This document shows, one piece after another, positions 14,442 to 22,177 of a DNA stretch of 27,342 nucleotides; the stretch's first letter is position 1, and every line of letters starts with the position of its first letter. Source of the stretch: Mobilitalea sp. (GTDB taxonomy: Bacteria; Bacillota_A; Clostridia; Lachnospirales; Lachnospiraceae); NCBI GenBank assembly GCA_029974875.1, contig JARKQP010000371.1:1-27342 (forward strand), given 5' to 3'. The position numbers were made by a program, and so were the translations under genes. The notes under the pieces are model-generated. The model was not told where the DNA came from. It made no database searches and worked only from the letters and a program-made list of their open reading frames with translations.

Positions 14442-14504
14442 AGGGCGCGCCTGAAAAATGGTTGGAGCCTTCAGCCCGGCACAAGCAGTTTTCAGGCACG
14501 CCCT
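14442..14504 (-). other. Strong hairpin between methyltransferase and HD-GYP genes
   Basis: AGGGCGCGCCTGAAAA and TTTTCAGGCACGCCCT are 16-bp inverted arms 31 bp apart. The single mismatch is A-C in a plus-strand RNA but a U-G wobble in a minus-strand RNA, so the fold is complete only if transcribed leftward. It lies 28 bp past the stop of the HD-GYP gene and may end or stabilise that operon's transcript. There is no U-run right after the stem. Confidence 0.5.
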
Positions 14505-14531
14505 GGGAGAAAGCAGTCTGCTGTCCCCTTA

Positions 14532-16541
14532 TCAGGAAACTGCCTCATCATGTTCTGTCCCCTGCAGGCACAGATATGTAGCTTTTCTCTCCGGGTAAAA
14601 TTTTAAATATGCTGTCTGAATCCGGTCCATATTACTGAAAAAAGCATCCACTATGACCGGATCAAAGTGATTTCCCCGCCCATCCTTAATGATTTCCAAG
14701 GCTGCTCCAAAGGAAAATGCCTCTTTATAAGGGCGCCGGCTGGTCAGGGCATCCAAAACATCAGCCAAAGCCACAATTCTCGCACTTACCGGAATCTCTT
14801 CACCCTTCCTGGCATAGGGATATCCGGTTCCGTCCCATTTCTCATGGTGTCCTTCCACAATTTCCACACCAATACGGAATAAGCTCTTTCCCCTCTTGAT
14901 AATATTGCGTTCCGCTGCCCTCAGTACATCCGCACCGAAGGACACATGCTTCTTCATCTCTACGAATTCTTCCTGTGTCAGCTTTCCTGGCTTGAGCAAT
15001 ATCTCATCCCTGATTCCCACCTTACCAATATCATGCAGCGGGGCAAAGCGCTCCAGATCATCAATGTAGTCCAGGGTAATGGTATCCGTATAGATGTTGT
15101 TCTCATACAATATCTCAGCAAGCACCCTTGTATAATAGGACATCCGGTCCAGGTGTTCTCCCGTATCCCCGTCCCTTGCCTCAGCCAATTTTGCCAAGGC
15201 TAAAATACTGCCATATAATACATCATTGATAAAACCATTCTGGTTCAGGGAAATGGCAAGACTGTTTGCAAGCATTTTAAGGAATTTCAAATGCTCTCCC
15301 GTATATACATTCTTTCCCGTGCTTGAGAAGAAAATAACCCCCACTTCTTCCCCTGAAACAATCAGGGGCAAAGTAATGGAGGATCGGATTCCGGAGCCCA
15401 GAACCACCTTATTATAGGACTTTATCGGCTGTCCCTCACAGTACTGCTCCAGATCATTGATGATCCGGGCTTCTCCGGACTGGATCAGCTTTCCCAGACT
15501 GGTATCACAGATCTCCCAGTCCTCTCCCCTAAGACCATCCGGCAGCCCGGCCACGCTGCCATCCGATACCCCATAGGTCGGAATTAACCTCTGCTTATCC
15601 TCACTGATTAATCCGATTCCTATGTAGTTGTAAGGGATATATTCCGAAAAGGTATTCCGGATAAAGTTTAAGGTATCCATAAAAGATACATTCTTGTTAA
15701 TATTTTCAATCAGGGAAATCAGGTTATTGATCTTATGGAACATATTACCGATCTCAACAGCAACGGGCAGCATACCTTTCTCGTCCGGATACACTTTGTC
15801 CTCCGGGCAGGTGCCTAGGCCGATCTCTTCAAGGCCTTTATACAGCTGTCCAAGGGGAATAACAAAAAGATGCTGAAGCTGGTACAGGCTGAAAAAAGTC
15901 CCCAGCAATAAAACTGTAGTTATTCCATAGAAAAAATAAAAGCTGATTTTGCCATCATGAATGGATTTTTCAAGAATCTGCTGCTGGAAATTATCCCAGC
16001 ATTCCAGCAGCTTCATATTGTTATCATTAACAAACATGACGCCTTCCAGCAGCTGTGAATCAATATGGTCAGCCTTTAGCAGAAGCTGGACCGATTGGTT
16101 AAATTCCCCCCATATACACTCAATATCCTGCAGGTGGCTTGAGGAGTCAATCACGGACTGACTTATTTCTATCTCATGTCCTGCATAGGAAATATTATTT
16201 CTCTTCAACCCGTCCAGATTCCTTGAAAAGGAATCACAGATCTCTGACAGATCCTTTTTTGTATCCGCAATCCTTTGGTCAACTTCCTCTGCGGAGCGGT
16301 AATTTTTGCCCGCTTCCTTTGCCAGGAGCAGACCATAAATCCTGCTCATGTCCTTGCTGATCATCTGGGTATACATCTTTTGTTCCCCAAACAGGCTGAT
16401 TACCAGTTTATCCTCGTATTCCTGGTGGGAGGTTCTGTGCAGCATATATAAAAAGACCAGCAATATCATAATCACTGCAGTGGCTGCAGTGATGATCCAT
16501 CTTTTAACCGGTGTGTGTATCTCTGAATGCCTACTCTTCAT
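14532..16541 (-). CDS. Membrane-bound GAF/HD-GYP domain protein, probable cyclic-di-GMP phosphodiesterase
   Basis: A 669-aa signalling protein. A first membrane helix (16-34), an extracellular helical domain of about 165 residues, and a second membrane helix (199-222) are followed by a juxtamembrane helix. Next come a GAF-like domain (about 285-435) and an HD-GYP domain (about 440-640). In the last the metal and catalytic residues are all visible: GEHLDRM (His463), HDIGKVGI (503-510), MKKHV, EGHHEKWDGTGYP (564-575, with GYP) and ALADVLDALTSRRPY. This argues for active hydrolysis of c-di-GMP (or cGAMP), linked to an external or lipid signal. It lies 16 bp downstream of the pullulanase gene and so is probably the last gene of a three-gene operon. 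Confidence 0.92.
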   Translation of the reverse strand: MKSRHSEIHTPVKRWIITAATAVIMILLVFLYMLHRTSHQEYEDKLVISLFGEQKMYTQMISKDMSRIYGLLLAKEAGKNYRSAEEVDQRIADTKKDLSEICDSFSRNLDGLKRNNISYAGHEIEISQSVIDSSSHLQDIECIWGEFNQSVQLLLKADHIDSQLLEGVMFVNDNNMKLLECWDNFQQQILEKSIHDGKISFYFFYGITTVLLLGTFFSLYQLQHLFVIPLGQLYKGLEEIGLGTCPEDKVYPDEKGMLPVAVEIGNMFHKINNLISLIENINKNVSFMDTLNFIRNTFSEYIPYNYIGIGLISEDKQRLIPTYGVSDGSVAGLPDGLRGEDWEICDTSLGKLIQSGEARIINDLEQYCEGQPIKSYNKVVLGSGIRSSITLPLIVSGEEVGVIFFSSTGKNVYTGEHLKFLKMLANSLAISLNQNGFINDVLYGSILALAKLAEARDGDTGEHLDRMSYYTRVLAEILYENNIYTDTITLDYIDDLERFAPLHDIGKVGIRDEILLKPGKLTQEEFVEMKKHVSFGADVLRAAERNIIKRGKSLFRIGVEIVEGHHEKWDGTGYPYARKGEEIPVSARIVALADVLDALTSRRPYKEAFSFGAALEIIKDGRGNHFDPVIVDAFFSNMDRIQTAYLKFYPERKATYLCLQGTEHDEAVS

Positions 16542-16557
16542 TTGTATCTCCTTTGGT

Positions 16558-18546
16558 TTATCTAACCATAATCATTGCGGAGATTGGTTCTATATTCACG
16601 ACACCACCCGTGTTAGTATCCAGAACCTCATTCCCGGCACGTGTTCCCTTTGCGTAAACCTTCCACTCGCCCTCCGGTATATGAACCGGCTTCCAGCTTT
16701 TATTGGCATTATAGATGACGCATACCTCTCCCTCCTTCGGATGCGTTAGGATAAATGCAATCAAGTTGTTATCCAGCCATTTCAAGAAACGCAGGTGAGT
16801 TTCCAGCTCTGCCGTTTTTGTCATTCGCAGGACACTATGCTTCTTGCGGAATTCAATTAAGCCGCGGTAATAATCCACCACTTCCCTGTTCTCTGTAACC
16901 AGATCCCATTTTAAGCTGTTGACCTTATCCGGTGAGGCGTAGCTGTTCCCATCAAACCAGGTTTTCTCCTCATTTAACGGCTTGCTTCTTAGAAATTCCT
17001 CTCCTGCCTGCCAGAAGGGAATCCCCTGGCTCGTCAGTATGATCGCTGCCGACAGCAGGTTCATCCTGATCCTGTCCTCCCTACTGTCAAATGGGGTGGA
17101 AAGGGTTATTTTGTCCCACAAGGTGTGGTTGTCATGGGCGGAGGCATAATTAACCGCCTGTGCCGGTTCCAGGGCCCAAGGATAATCCGCGCCCAGGACC
17201 TTGGAGTAATCGATCCAGTCATGCTGGGTTGCCGCTACGACACCGTATTTGATCGTATCCTCCCGTCCCGCTTTCCCGCTGATATATCCCGGTTCCTCCT
17301 GATGGAAAACACTTCCCTTGATCCCATCCCGGATATTATCGTTGAAGACTGCAATACCCCCGCTCATGCTACGGATATTCGCCTTCATTGCACGTTCCTG
17401 GTCAGGAAGGGGTGAGAGGCCGCCTGTCCAGCCCTCCCCATATAAAAGAATGCCAGCTTCCACTTCATCCAGGGCTTTTCTGATCTCATTCATTGTCCTG
17501 ATATCATGGATACCCATTAAATCAAAGCGGAAACCGTCGATATGATACTCACGGTTCCAATAAAGAAGGGACTCCAGGATGAATTTTCTCATCATAACCC
17601 GCTCAGACGCAGTCTCATTACCGCATCCCGAAGCATTGGAAAAATCCCCGTCAGGGGTCAGCCTGTAATAGTACCCCGGCACGATGCAATTAAAATTGGA
17701 ATCCTCACTCTCCATGGTGTGGTTGTATACTACATCCATGACGACCCGGATACCCTGCCTGTGCAGCGCCTGTACCATCTGTTTAAACTCCCTGATCCTT
17801 ACCTCCCCATGATATGGGTCCGTTGAATAAGAGCCCTCCGGAACATTATAATTCCTCGGATCATAACCCCAGTTAAACTGCGGTGTATGAAGCCGGCCTT
17901 CATCAACGGTTCCATAATCAAAGGCCGGTAATAGGTGGACATGGGTAATGCCCAGGCGCTTTAGATAGTCGGTACCAGTTGCATCCCCATAGGAATTCTT
18001 AGTTCCAGTCTCGGTAAAGGCCAGGTATTTCCCCTTATAAACCATACCGGAGGAGGGGTCGACGGAGAAATCCCTGATATGAAGCTCATACAGAATGGCA
18101 TCCGTATCATTAATAAACTCCGGCTTCGTCTCTGAGGTAAAGCCAGGCGGATTGGTGGAGGACAAATCAATTACCATCCCCCGTTTTCCGTTCACTCCCA
18201 CCGCCTTTGCATATGGATCAACTGCTTCCTTTGTTTCCCCCTCAACTGTTACCAGATAGGTATAGTAAATACCGTTCAGGTTTCCCCTGACCGTTGTTGT
18301 CCAGGTTCCGCCGGAAGCCTTTTTCATTATAATTTTTTGTAACAGGTCGCTTTGCTCCCCTGTCCTGTATAGATTCACGACTACTTGCTCTGCCGTTGGG
18401 GCCCAGACACGGAACCTGGTCTCCTCTTCTGTCCAAACTGCGCCAAGATCATCTCCATGATAGGTTCCGGATAATTCAAACTCTACCGTGGAGAACCGGC
18501 TATAATGCTCTAACAATCTTTCCTTCTTCAAAGTAACCTCCAGCAT
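16558..18546 (-). CDS. pulA: Type I pullulanase (GH13 debranching enzyme)
   Basis: Hydrolyses alpha-1,6 branches of pullulan, glycogen or branched maltodextrins. The 662-aa protein has an N-terminal CBM48-like beta domain (residues about 25-130, FRVWAPTAEQVVVNLY) and then a GH13 barrel. The type I signature NWGYDP is at 225-230. The four conserved regions are DVVYNH (271-276), GFRFDLMG (nucleophile Asp342), LLYGEGW (acid/base Glu371) and SAHDNHTLWD. A short C-terminal beta domain follows. There is no signal peptide, so it is intracellular, consistent with glycogen or imported dextrin breakdown. The listed ATG has poor spacing to any ribosome site; a TTG five codons in (18531) has GGAGG 5 nt upstream and may be the real start. 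It lies 20 bp after the beta-CASP gene. Confidence 0.95.
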   Translation of the reverse strand: MLEVTLKKERLLEHYSRFSTVEFELSGTYHGDDLGAVWTEEETRFRVWAPTAEQVVVNLYRTGEQSDLLQKIIMKKASGGTWTTTVRGNLNGIYYTYLVTVEGETKEAVDPYAKAVGVNGKRGMVIDLSSTNPPGFTSETKPEFINDTDAILYELHIRDFSVDPSSGMVYKGKYLAFTETGTKNSYGDATGTDYLKRLGITHVHLLPAFDYGTVDEGRLHTPQFNWGYDPRNYNVPEGSYSTDPYHGEVRIREFKQMVQALHRQGIRVVMDVVYNHTMESEDSNFNCIVPGYYYRLTPDGDFSNASGCGNETASERVMMRKFILESLLYWNREYHIDGFRFDLMGIHDIRTMNEIRKALDEVEAGILLYGEGWTGGLSPLPDQERAMKANIRSMSGGIAVFNDNIRDGIKGSVFHQEEPGYISGKAGREDTIKYGVVAATQHDWIDYSKVLGADYPWALEPAQAVNYASAHDNHTLWDKITLSTPFDSREDRIRMNLLSAAIILTSQGIPFWQAGEEFLRSKPLNEEKTWFDGNSYASPDKVNSLKWDLVTENREVVDYYRGLIEFRKKHSVLRMTKTAELETHLRFLKWLDNNLIAFILTHPKEGEVCVIYNANKSWKPVHIPEGEWKVYAKGTRAGNEVLDTNTGGVVNIEPISAMIMVR

Positions 18547-18566
18547 GTATCACTGTCTTATATCTG

Positions 18567-20165
18567 TCATCGATCCCATTTATCACATAGGGAATTTATC
18601 TGTCCAAGGAATCTTGCCAAATCCTTATTAGTACCACCCTTGTTGTGTTGGATGACAATTGCAAGCCGTTTTCCGGCCTGGACGAGACGCTCGAATACGG
18701 AGCCGGTCTTTACGGCCTCCGGTCTTTCTCCCGCCAGTATCCTCTCACCTTCCTGGACACATGCATTTTTAATTAAATCATAGGCTGCACCGCTATAGGG
18801 TGCAACTGCCGCATATCCCAGCTCATCCCGGACATAGTCTGTAAACAATTGGCATATCCGCTCATCGCCATGAACCACAAAAACACGCTCCGGCTTCTTC
18901 TCGAAGCTTGTCAGCCACTTTAATAAGCCGTCCCGGTCCGCATGGCCGCTTACGCCTGCCAATTTGCGGATCTCTGCCTCTACCGTAATTTCCTCGCCAA
19001 ATAATTTGACCTGTGCTGCGCCATCCAGCAGGATGCGGCCTAAGGTTCCTTCTGCCTGGAAGCCTACAAATACTACGGTACTGTCTTTCCGCCACAAATT
19101 ATGCTTCAGGTGATGGCGGATCCGTCCCGCATCACACATACCGGAAGCGGAGATAATAACCTTCGGATCCTCATCAAAGTTAATCGCTTTGGATTCCTCA
19201 GCGGTAATGGAGGTCTTAAGCCCCGGGAAGGACAACGGATTAATCCCCTTCCGCACCAGAGCCATAGCTTCTTCATCAAAATAATGTGCCATATATTCAC
19301 GAAAGATCCCGGTGGCCTCTACTGCTAAGGGACTGTCGACATATACCTTAAAATTCAGGTGTCCCTTCACCAGGTTCTCATCCTTAATTTTTCTCAGGTA
19401 ATACAGGAGTACCTGCGTCCTTCCAACCGCAAAGGACGGAATGATTACATTTCCTCCCCGGTCAAAGGTGGTCTGTATAATATCCGTAAGCTCCCCGATG
19501 TAATCCGGGGACACTCCGTGGTTCCGGTCGCCGTAGGTAGACTCCATAATCACGTAATCCGCTTCCTTGATATACTGGGGATCCTTAATCAGGGGCTGGT
19601 TGATGTTTCCGATATCGCCGGAGAACACAATTTTCTTAGTCACACCCTCCTCCGTGATCCATACCTCAATACTTGCGGAGCCAAGCAGGTGCCCTACATC
19701 CGTAAAACGCACCTCAATGCCTTCAAACAGCGTGAAGGTCTCTCCATATTCATGAGGGGCAAACAGCCGGATCGTGCTCATGGCCGCTTCCATATCATAC
19801 AAGGGCACGGCAGGCTCCCCTCCGGACCGCTGCCTCTTCCGGTTCTTCCATTCTGCCTCCGACATCTGGATATGGGCGCTGTCACGCAGCATAATATTGC
19901 ATAAGGCACTGGTGGCACTGGTAGCATGTATGCTTCCCCGGAAGCCTTCTGCATAAATAAGGGGCAGCAATCCGGAATGGTCCATATGTGCATGGGTTAA
20001 AAGCACCGTATCAATTGCTGCAGAAGCTACCGGAATTTCTTGATTCACGTATACATCCCTGCCCTGCTCCATTCCGCAGTCCACCAGAATATTCTTCCCA
20101 CAAGCCTCTAAGAAAAAACAGCTTCCCGTCACCTCATGGGCAGCACCTATAAATGTCAGTTTCAT
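18567..20165 (-). CDS. Beta-CASP metallo-beta-lactamase-fold hydrolase (possible ribonuclease)
   Basis: A 532-aa cytoplasmic protein of the MBL fold with beta-CASP and RNA-specificity (RMMBL) regions, the group of RNA-processing nucleases related to CPSF73/Ysh1. The zinc motif HAHMDH is at 58-63, with further ligands in GHLLGSAS and FSGDIGN. Beta-CASP motifs include the IIPSFAVGRTQ block, ISASGMCDAGRI, and the late GVSGHADRDGLL and VFVVHGD. The tail of about 75 residues after VVHGD is longer than the minimal family. GGGAGG lies 8 nt before the chosen ATG; the frame extends 43 codons further upstream but through the promoter region, so that extension is rejected. It is first in an operon with pulA and the HD-GYP gene. 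RNA as substrate is family knowledge, not shown here. Confidence 0.92.
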   Translation of the reverse strand: MKLTFIGAAHEVTGSCFFLEACGKNILVDCGMEQGRDVYVNQEIPVASAAIDTVLLTHAHMDHSGLLPLIYAEGFRGSIHATSATSALCNIMLRDSAHIQMSEAEWKNRKRQRSGGEPAVPLYDMEAAMSTIRLFAPHEYGETFTLFEGIEVRFTDVGHLLGSASIEVWITEEGVTKKIVFSGDIGNINQPLIKDPQYIKEADYVIMESTYGDRNHGVSPDYIGELTDIIQTTFDRGGNVIIPSFAVGRTQVLLYYLRKIKDENLVKGHLNFKVYVDSPLAVEATGIFREYMAHYFDEEAMALVRKGINPLSFPGLKTSITAEESKAINFDEDPKVIISASGMCDAGRIRHHLKHNLWRKDSTVVFVGFQAEGTLGRILLDGAAQVKLFGEEITVEAEIRKLAGVSGHADRDGLLKWLTSFEKKPERVFVVHGDERICQLFTDYVRDELGYAAVAPYSGAAYDLIKNACVQEGERILAGERPEAVKTGSVFERLVQAGKRLAIVIQHNKGGTNKDLARFLGQINSLCDKWDR

Positions 20166-20217
20166 GGCGAATTCCTCCCTTTTATGCGTAAAGTAAAAAT
20201 ATAAAAACCATATTTTC

Positions 20218-20246
20218 ATTTTACTCTCCCAAGTAGTACATGTCAA
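20218..20246 (-). promoter_or_regulatory. Promoter of the beta-CASP/pulA/HD-GYP operon
   Basis: On the minus strand a perfect TTGACA (20246-20241), a 17-bp spacer and TAAAAT (20223-20218). It is the best promoter in the window, about 45 bp before the beta-CASP start codon. Confidence 0.8.
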
Positions 20247-20271
20247 CAAGATACCCTTTATTAAAGCCCAT

Positions 20272-20315
20272 CTAAAGAAAACGATAGCCACCAACTGCTT
20301 GGTTCCTGACTATCG
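20272..20315 (-). terminator. Terminator of the Crp/Fnr regulator gene
   Basis: On the minus strand CGATAG/CTATCG forms the base and CCAA-GCAG-TTGG an inner hairpin, followed directly by TTTTTCTTT. It lies 24 bp past the regulator's stop codon and just before the operon promoter at 20246. Confidence 0.75.
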
Positions 20316-20338
20316 CCCTCAAATCCTTTTCTATAGGT

Positions 20339-21019
20339 TTATTCCAATATCCGATTTAATTTATCCTGGTCTAATATTGCTATGGTTCCGCGGTTTAAGC
20401 TGACGATACCCTCCGTCTGGAAGTATTTCAGCATCCTGGTTACAACCTCCCTTGCAGTTCCCAAGTGGTTTGCAATCTTTTCATGGGTGATTACCAGGGT
20501 ATCTGAATCCTCGATTACGCTCTGCTCCATAAGAAAATTAGCCAGCCTCTTATCAAGGCTTGTAAATAAAGCCTGCTCCATAATCCACATCACATCAGAA
20601 AAACGGGATGCCATCAGCTGGTTCGTAAATACCTGGACCGGTAAGGATTCGTCAGATAATTTCCGGTAGGCTGCCGTGGGAATCAGATAGGCTTCCGTGT
20701 CTTTTTCAACCTCAAGATTAACGTCAAAGGCAATATTTTTCATGACACAGGAGGCGGAAAAGATGCAGACATCCCGTTCAAACAAGTGGTACAGGGTAAT
20801 TTCCTTGCCGCTTTCCGATATGATATATGCTCTGATCTGCCCCTTATGGATCAGGAACAAGCCGGAACAATTCTCCGAATTGCTATGCATCATTTCTCCT
20901 GCCACAAATTGTTTTTTAACAATTGCCTGCTTAAGGAAGCTCCTTTGTGCCTGATTTAGTTTTTTCCAAAAGTTTAAGGTATCCTCCAGGAAGGAAACAT
21001 CTTTCACGTGATCAACCAA
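20339..21019 (-). CDS. Crp/Fnr family transcriptional regulator
   Basis: A 226-aa DNA-binding protein. Residues about 25-125 form a cyclic-nucleotide-binding-type beta barrel (GLFLIHKGQIRAYIISESGKEITLYHLFERDVC), then a dimerisation helix, then a winged HTH at about 168-215 (THEKIANHLGTAREVVTRMLKYFQTEGIVSLNRG) with the family's REVVTR recognition helix. The barrel lacks a clear cAMP phosphate cassette, and the N-terminal cysteine cluster of oxygen-sensing FNR is absent; cysteines occur at 51, 85 and 91. The start is a TTG with GGAGG 7 nt upstream. A TATAAT at 21058-21053 on the minus strand may be its -10 box. The neighbouring superoxide reductase and thioredoxin suggest a role in redox or oxygen response, which is inference. 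Confidence 0.92.
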   Translation of the reverse strand: MVDHVKDVSFLEDTLNFWKKLNQAQRSFLKQAIVKKQFVAGEMMHSNSENCSGLFLIHKGQIRAYIISESGKEITLYHLFERDVCIFSASCVMKNIAFDVNLEVEKDTEAYLIPTAAYRKLSDESLPVQVFTNQLMASRFSDVMWIMEQALFTSLDKRLANFLMEQSVIEDSDTLVITHEKIANHLGTAREVVTRMLKYFQTEGIVSLNRGTIAILDQDKLNRILE

Positions 21020-21095
21020 ACCATTTCCTCCAATCCAAAATAACTGCCCTACATTATAAGCTCCTTACTAATTATATACAGTGGATGATACAAAA

Positions 21096-21149
21096 TTGCA
21101 TGCAAGATTTAAATCAGCGGATCGTACCGTGTTAAAATCCTGCATGCAG
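21096..21149 (-). terminator. Terminator of the superoxide reductase gene
   Basis: On the minus strand CTGCATGCAGGATTTTAA and TTTAAATCTTGCATGCAA form a stem of about 16 bp with few mismatches and a loop of about 18 nt, followed by TTTTG. It separates this gene from the Crp/Fnr gene. Confidence 0.75.
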
Positions 21150-21175
21150 TTCTACGTTATTCCTTCCAAACTATC

Positions 21176-21559
21176 TTAAAGCTCTGTTTTCCATAATCCG
21201 TGAAGGTTGCAGTATTCGTATACTGCTACTGCTTCATCGTCATCAAGAGCGAAGGTTGCCTTTGGCTCCTGACCCGGATCAAGACATTTCCTCTGTCCTC
21301 CGTTCTTTGTCTGGAGGTAAATCCACTGGATATAGTGCTCTTCCAGCATCGGATGTGCAACACTGCCCACTTCAACTAATACTCTGTTGCCTTCAACCGT
21401 TACTACAGGAACATGCTTTTCCTTGGCAGCATCCACGGTATTAGCAACTAATTCACCCATCTGTTCGCCACAGCAGGTCAACGGAGCTCCTGAATTGTGG
21501 ATCATTCCCACAATGTTTCCACAATGTCTACATCTGTAAAACTTATGTTCTTGGCACAT
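21176..21559 (-). CDS. dfx: Desulfoferrodoxin (class I superoxide reductase)
   Basis: Reduces superoxide to hydrogen peroxide in the cytoplasm of anaerobes, without making oxygen, using electrons from rubredoxin-type donors. The 127-aa protein has an N-terminal desulforedoxin domain with the Fe(Cys)4 centre I ligands Cys10, Cys13, Cys29 and Cys30 (YRCRHC and CCGEQM), so it is the two-iron form. The catalytic centre II ligands follow: EKHVP with Glu47, Lys48 and His49, His69 in AHPM, His75 in EEHYIQW, and Cys117 and His120 in YCNLHGLW. All expected ligands are present. The ATG (MCQEH) follows AAAGGAG at 8 nt, so the upstream in-frame codon is not used. A perfect hairpin or palindrome sits just before it. 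Confidence 0.96.
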   Translation of the reverse strand: MCQEHKFYRCRHCGNIVGMIHNSGAPLTCCGEQMGELVANTVDAAKEKHVPVVTVEGNRVLVEVGSVAHPMLEEHYIQWIYLQTKNGGQRKCLDPGQEPKATFALDDDEAVAVYEYCNLHGLWKTEL

Positions 21560-21587
21560 AGGCAATTCTCCTTTTCTCATGTGACCT

Positions 21588-21608
21588 AAGGCGTGTTCAC
21601 CACGCCTT
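21588..21608. promoter_or_regulatory. Perfect 8-bp inverted repeat before the superoxide reductase gene
   Basis: AAGGCGTG-N5-CACGCCTT lies about 16 bp upstream of the AAAGGAG ribosome site. As DNA it is a 21-bp operator-like palindrome, and as RNA a stable leader hairpin. It is not followed by a U-run, so it is not a terminator. Confidence 0.5.
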
Positions 21609-21621
21609 GGATTTTAGGCGG

Positions 21622-21703
21622 ATAAAATAAAAAGGAGATATCCGGCCGTTACTATTGCAGGCGGGAATCTCCTCCCTCTGCAATAGTATCTGCTGATATC
21701 TCC
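21622..21703 (-). terminator. Long hairpin terminator of trxA
   Basis: On the minus strand GGAGATATC and GATATCTCC form the base and CTATTGCAGA/CTGCAATAG an inner stem, followed directly by TTTTTATTTTAT. The hairpin spans 21634-21703 and the U-run 21633-21622. Confidence 0.85.
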
Positions 21704-21734
21704 AGCTTTGTTTCTGCCTATTTATAATTATATC

Positions 21735-22049
21735 CTAAACTTCCAACATTCTCAAGATGTCTTTTTTAGGTTTTACTCCCACTGACTGGGCCGCAACCTT
21801 TCCCTCCTTCATTACGATCAGTGTAGGGATGCTCATGACACGGAAGGCGGAAGCCAGATCCGATTCCTCGTCAATGTTTATCTTTCCAACCTTCGCTACT
21901 CCCTTCACCTCTTCTGCGATCTCATCCAGGGCCGGAGCCACCATCCGGCAGGGTCCGCACCAGGATGCCCAGAAATCTAATAAAACAGGTTCCTTTGAAT
22001 GTAATACCTCCTGGTCAAAATTCGTCTTTGTTATTTTTATAGTAGCCAT
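21735..22049 (-). CDS. trxA: Thioredoxin
   Basis: A 104-aa cytoplasmic disulfide reductase that receives electrons from thioredoxin reductase and reduces target disulfides. The active site is WCGPC at 30-34 within FWASWCGPCRM. The cis-proline is in MSIPTL, and the KINIDEE and KEGKVAAQSVG segments complete the fold. Length is typical. GGGAGG lies 7 nt before the chosen ATG (MATIKI); the in-frame ATG five codons earlier includes that site and is rejected. Its neighbours are a superoxide reductase and a Crp/Fnr regulator, forming a redox group. A palindrome at 22119-22131 in its upstream region may be an operator. Confidence 0.97.
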   Translation of the reverse strand: MATIKITKTNFDQEVLHSKEPVLLDFWASWCGPCRMVAPALDEIAEEVKGVAKVGKINIDEESDLASAFRVMSIPTLIVMKEGKVAAQSVGVKPKKDILRMLEV

Positions 22050-22118
22050 AGTAAATCCTCCCATTTATTTTCTATCTAACTTATGAGCTTACTATACTAC
22101 CATATGATTAATACTTCC

Positions 22119-22131
22119 GTGATGTTATCAC
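22119..22131. promoter_or_regulatory. Crp/Fnr-like palindrome upstream of trxA
   Basis: GTGAT-GTT-ATCAC is a perfect inverted repeat about 70 bp before the trxA start. The half site resembles Crp (TGTGA) and Fnr (TTGAT) half sites, but the 3-bp spacing is shorter than either consensus. A Crp/Fnr gene lies 1 kb away. Confidence 0.35.
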
Positions 22132-22177
22132 AAACCGGGGCATATTTATTTCCGGTTCCTGCCTTCCGGGGTCTAAC

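Noticed and set aside
20166..20294. 43-codon N-terminal extension of the beta-CASP protein
   Set aside because: It covers the best promoter in the window and is not homologous-looking; GGGAGG marks the internal ATG.
21634..21703. Regulatory RNA between trxA and dfx
   Set aside because: The long stem is followed directly by a U-run in the trxA direction, so it is best read as a terminator.
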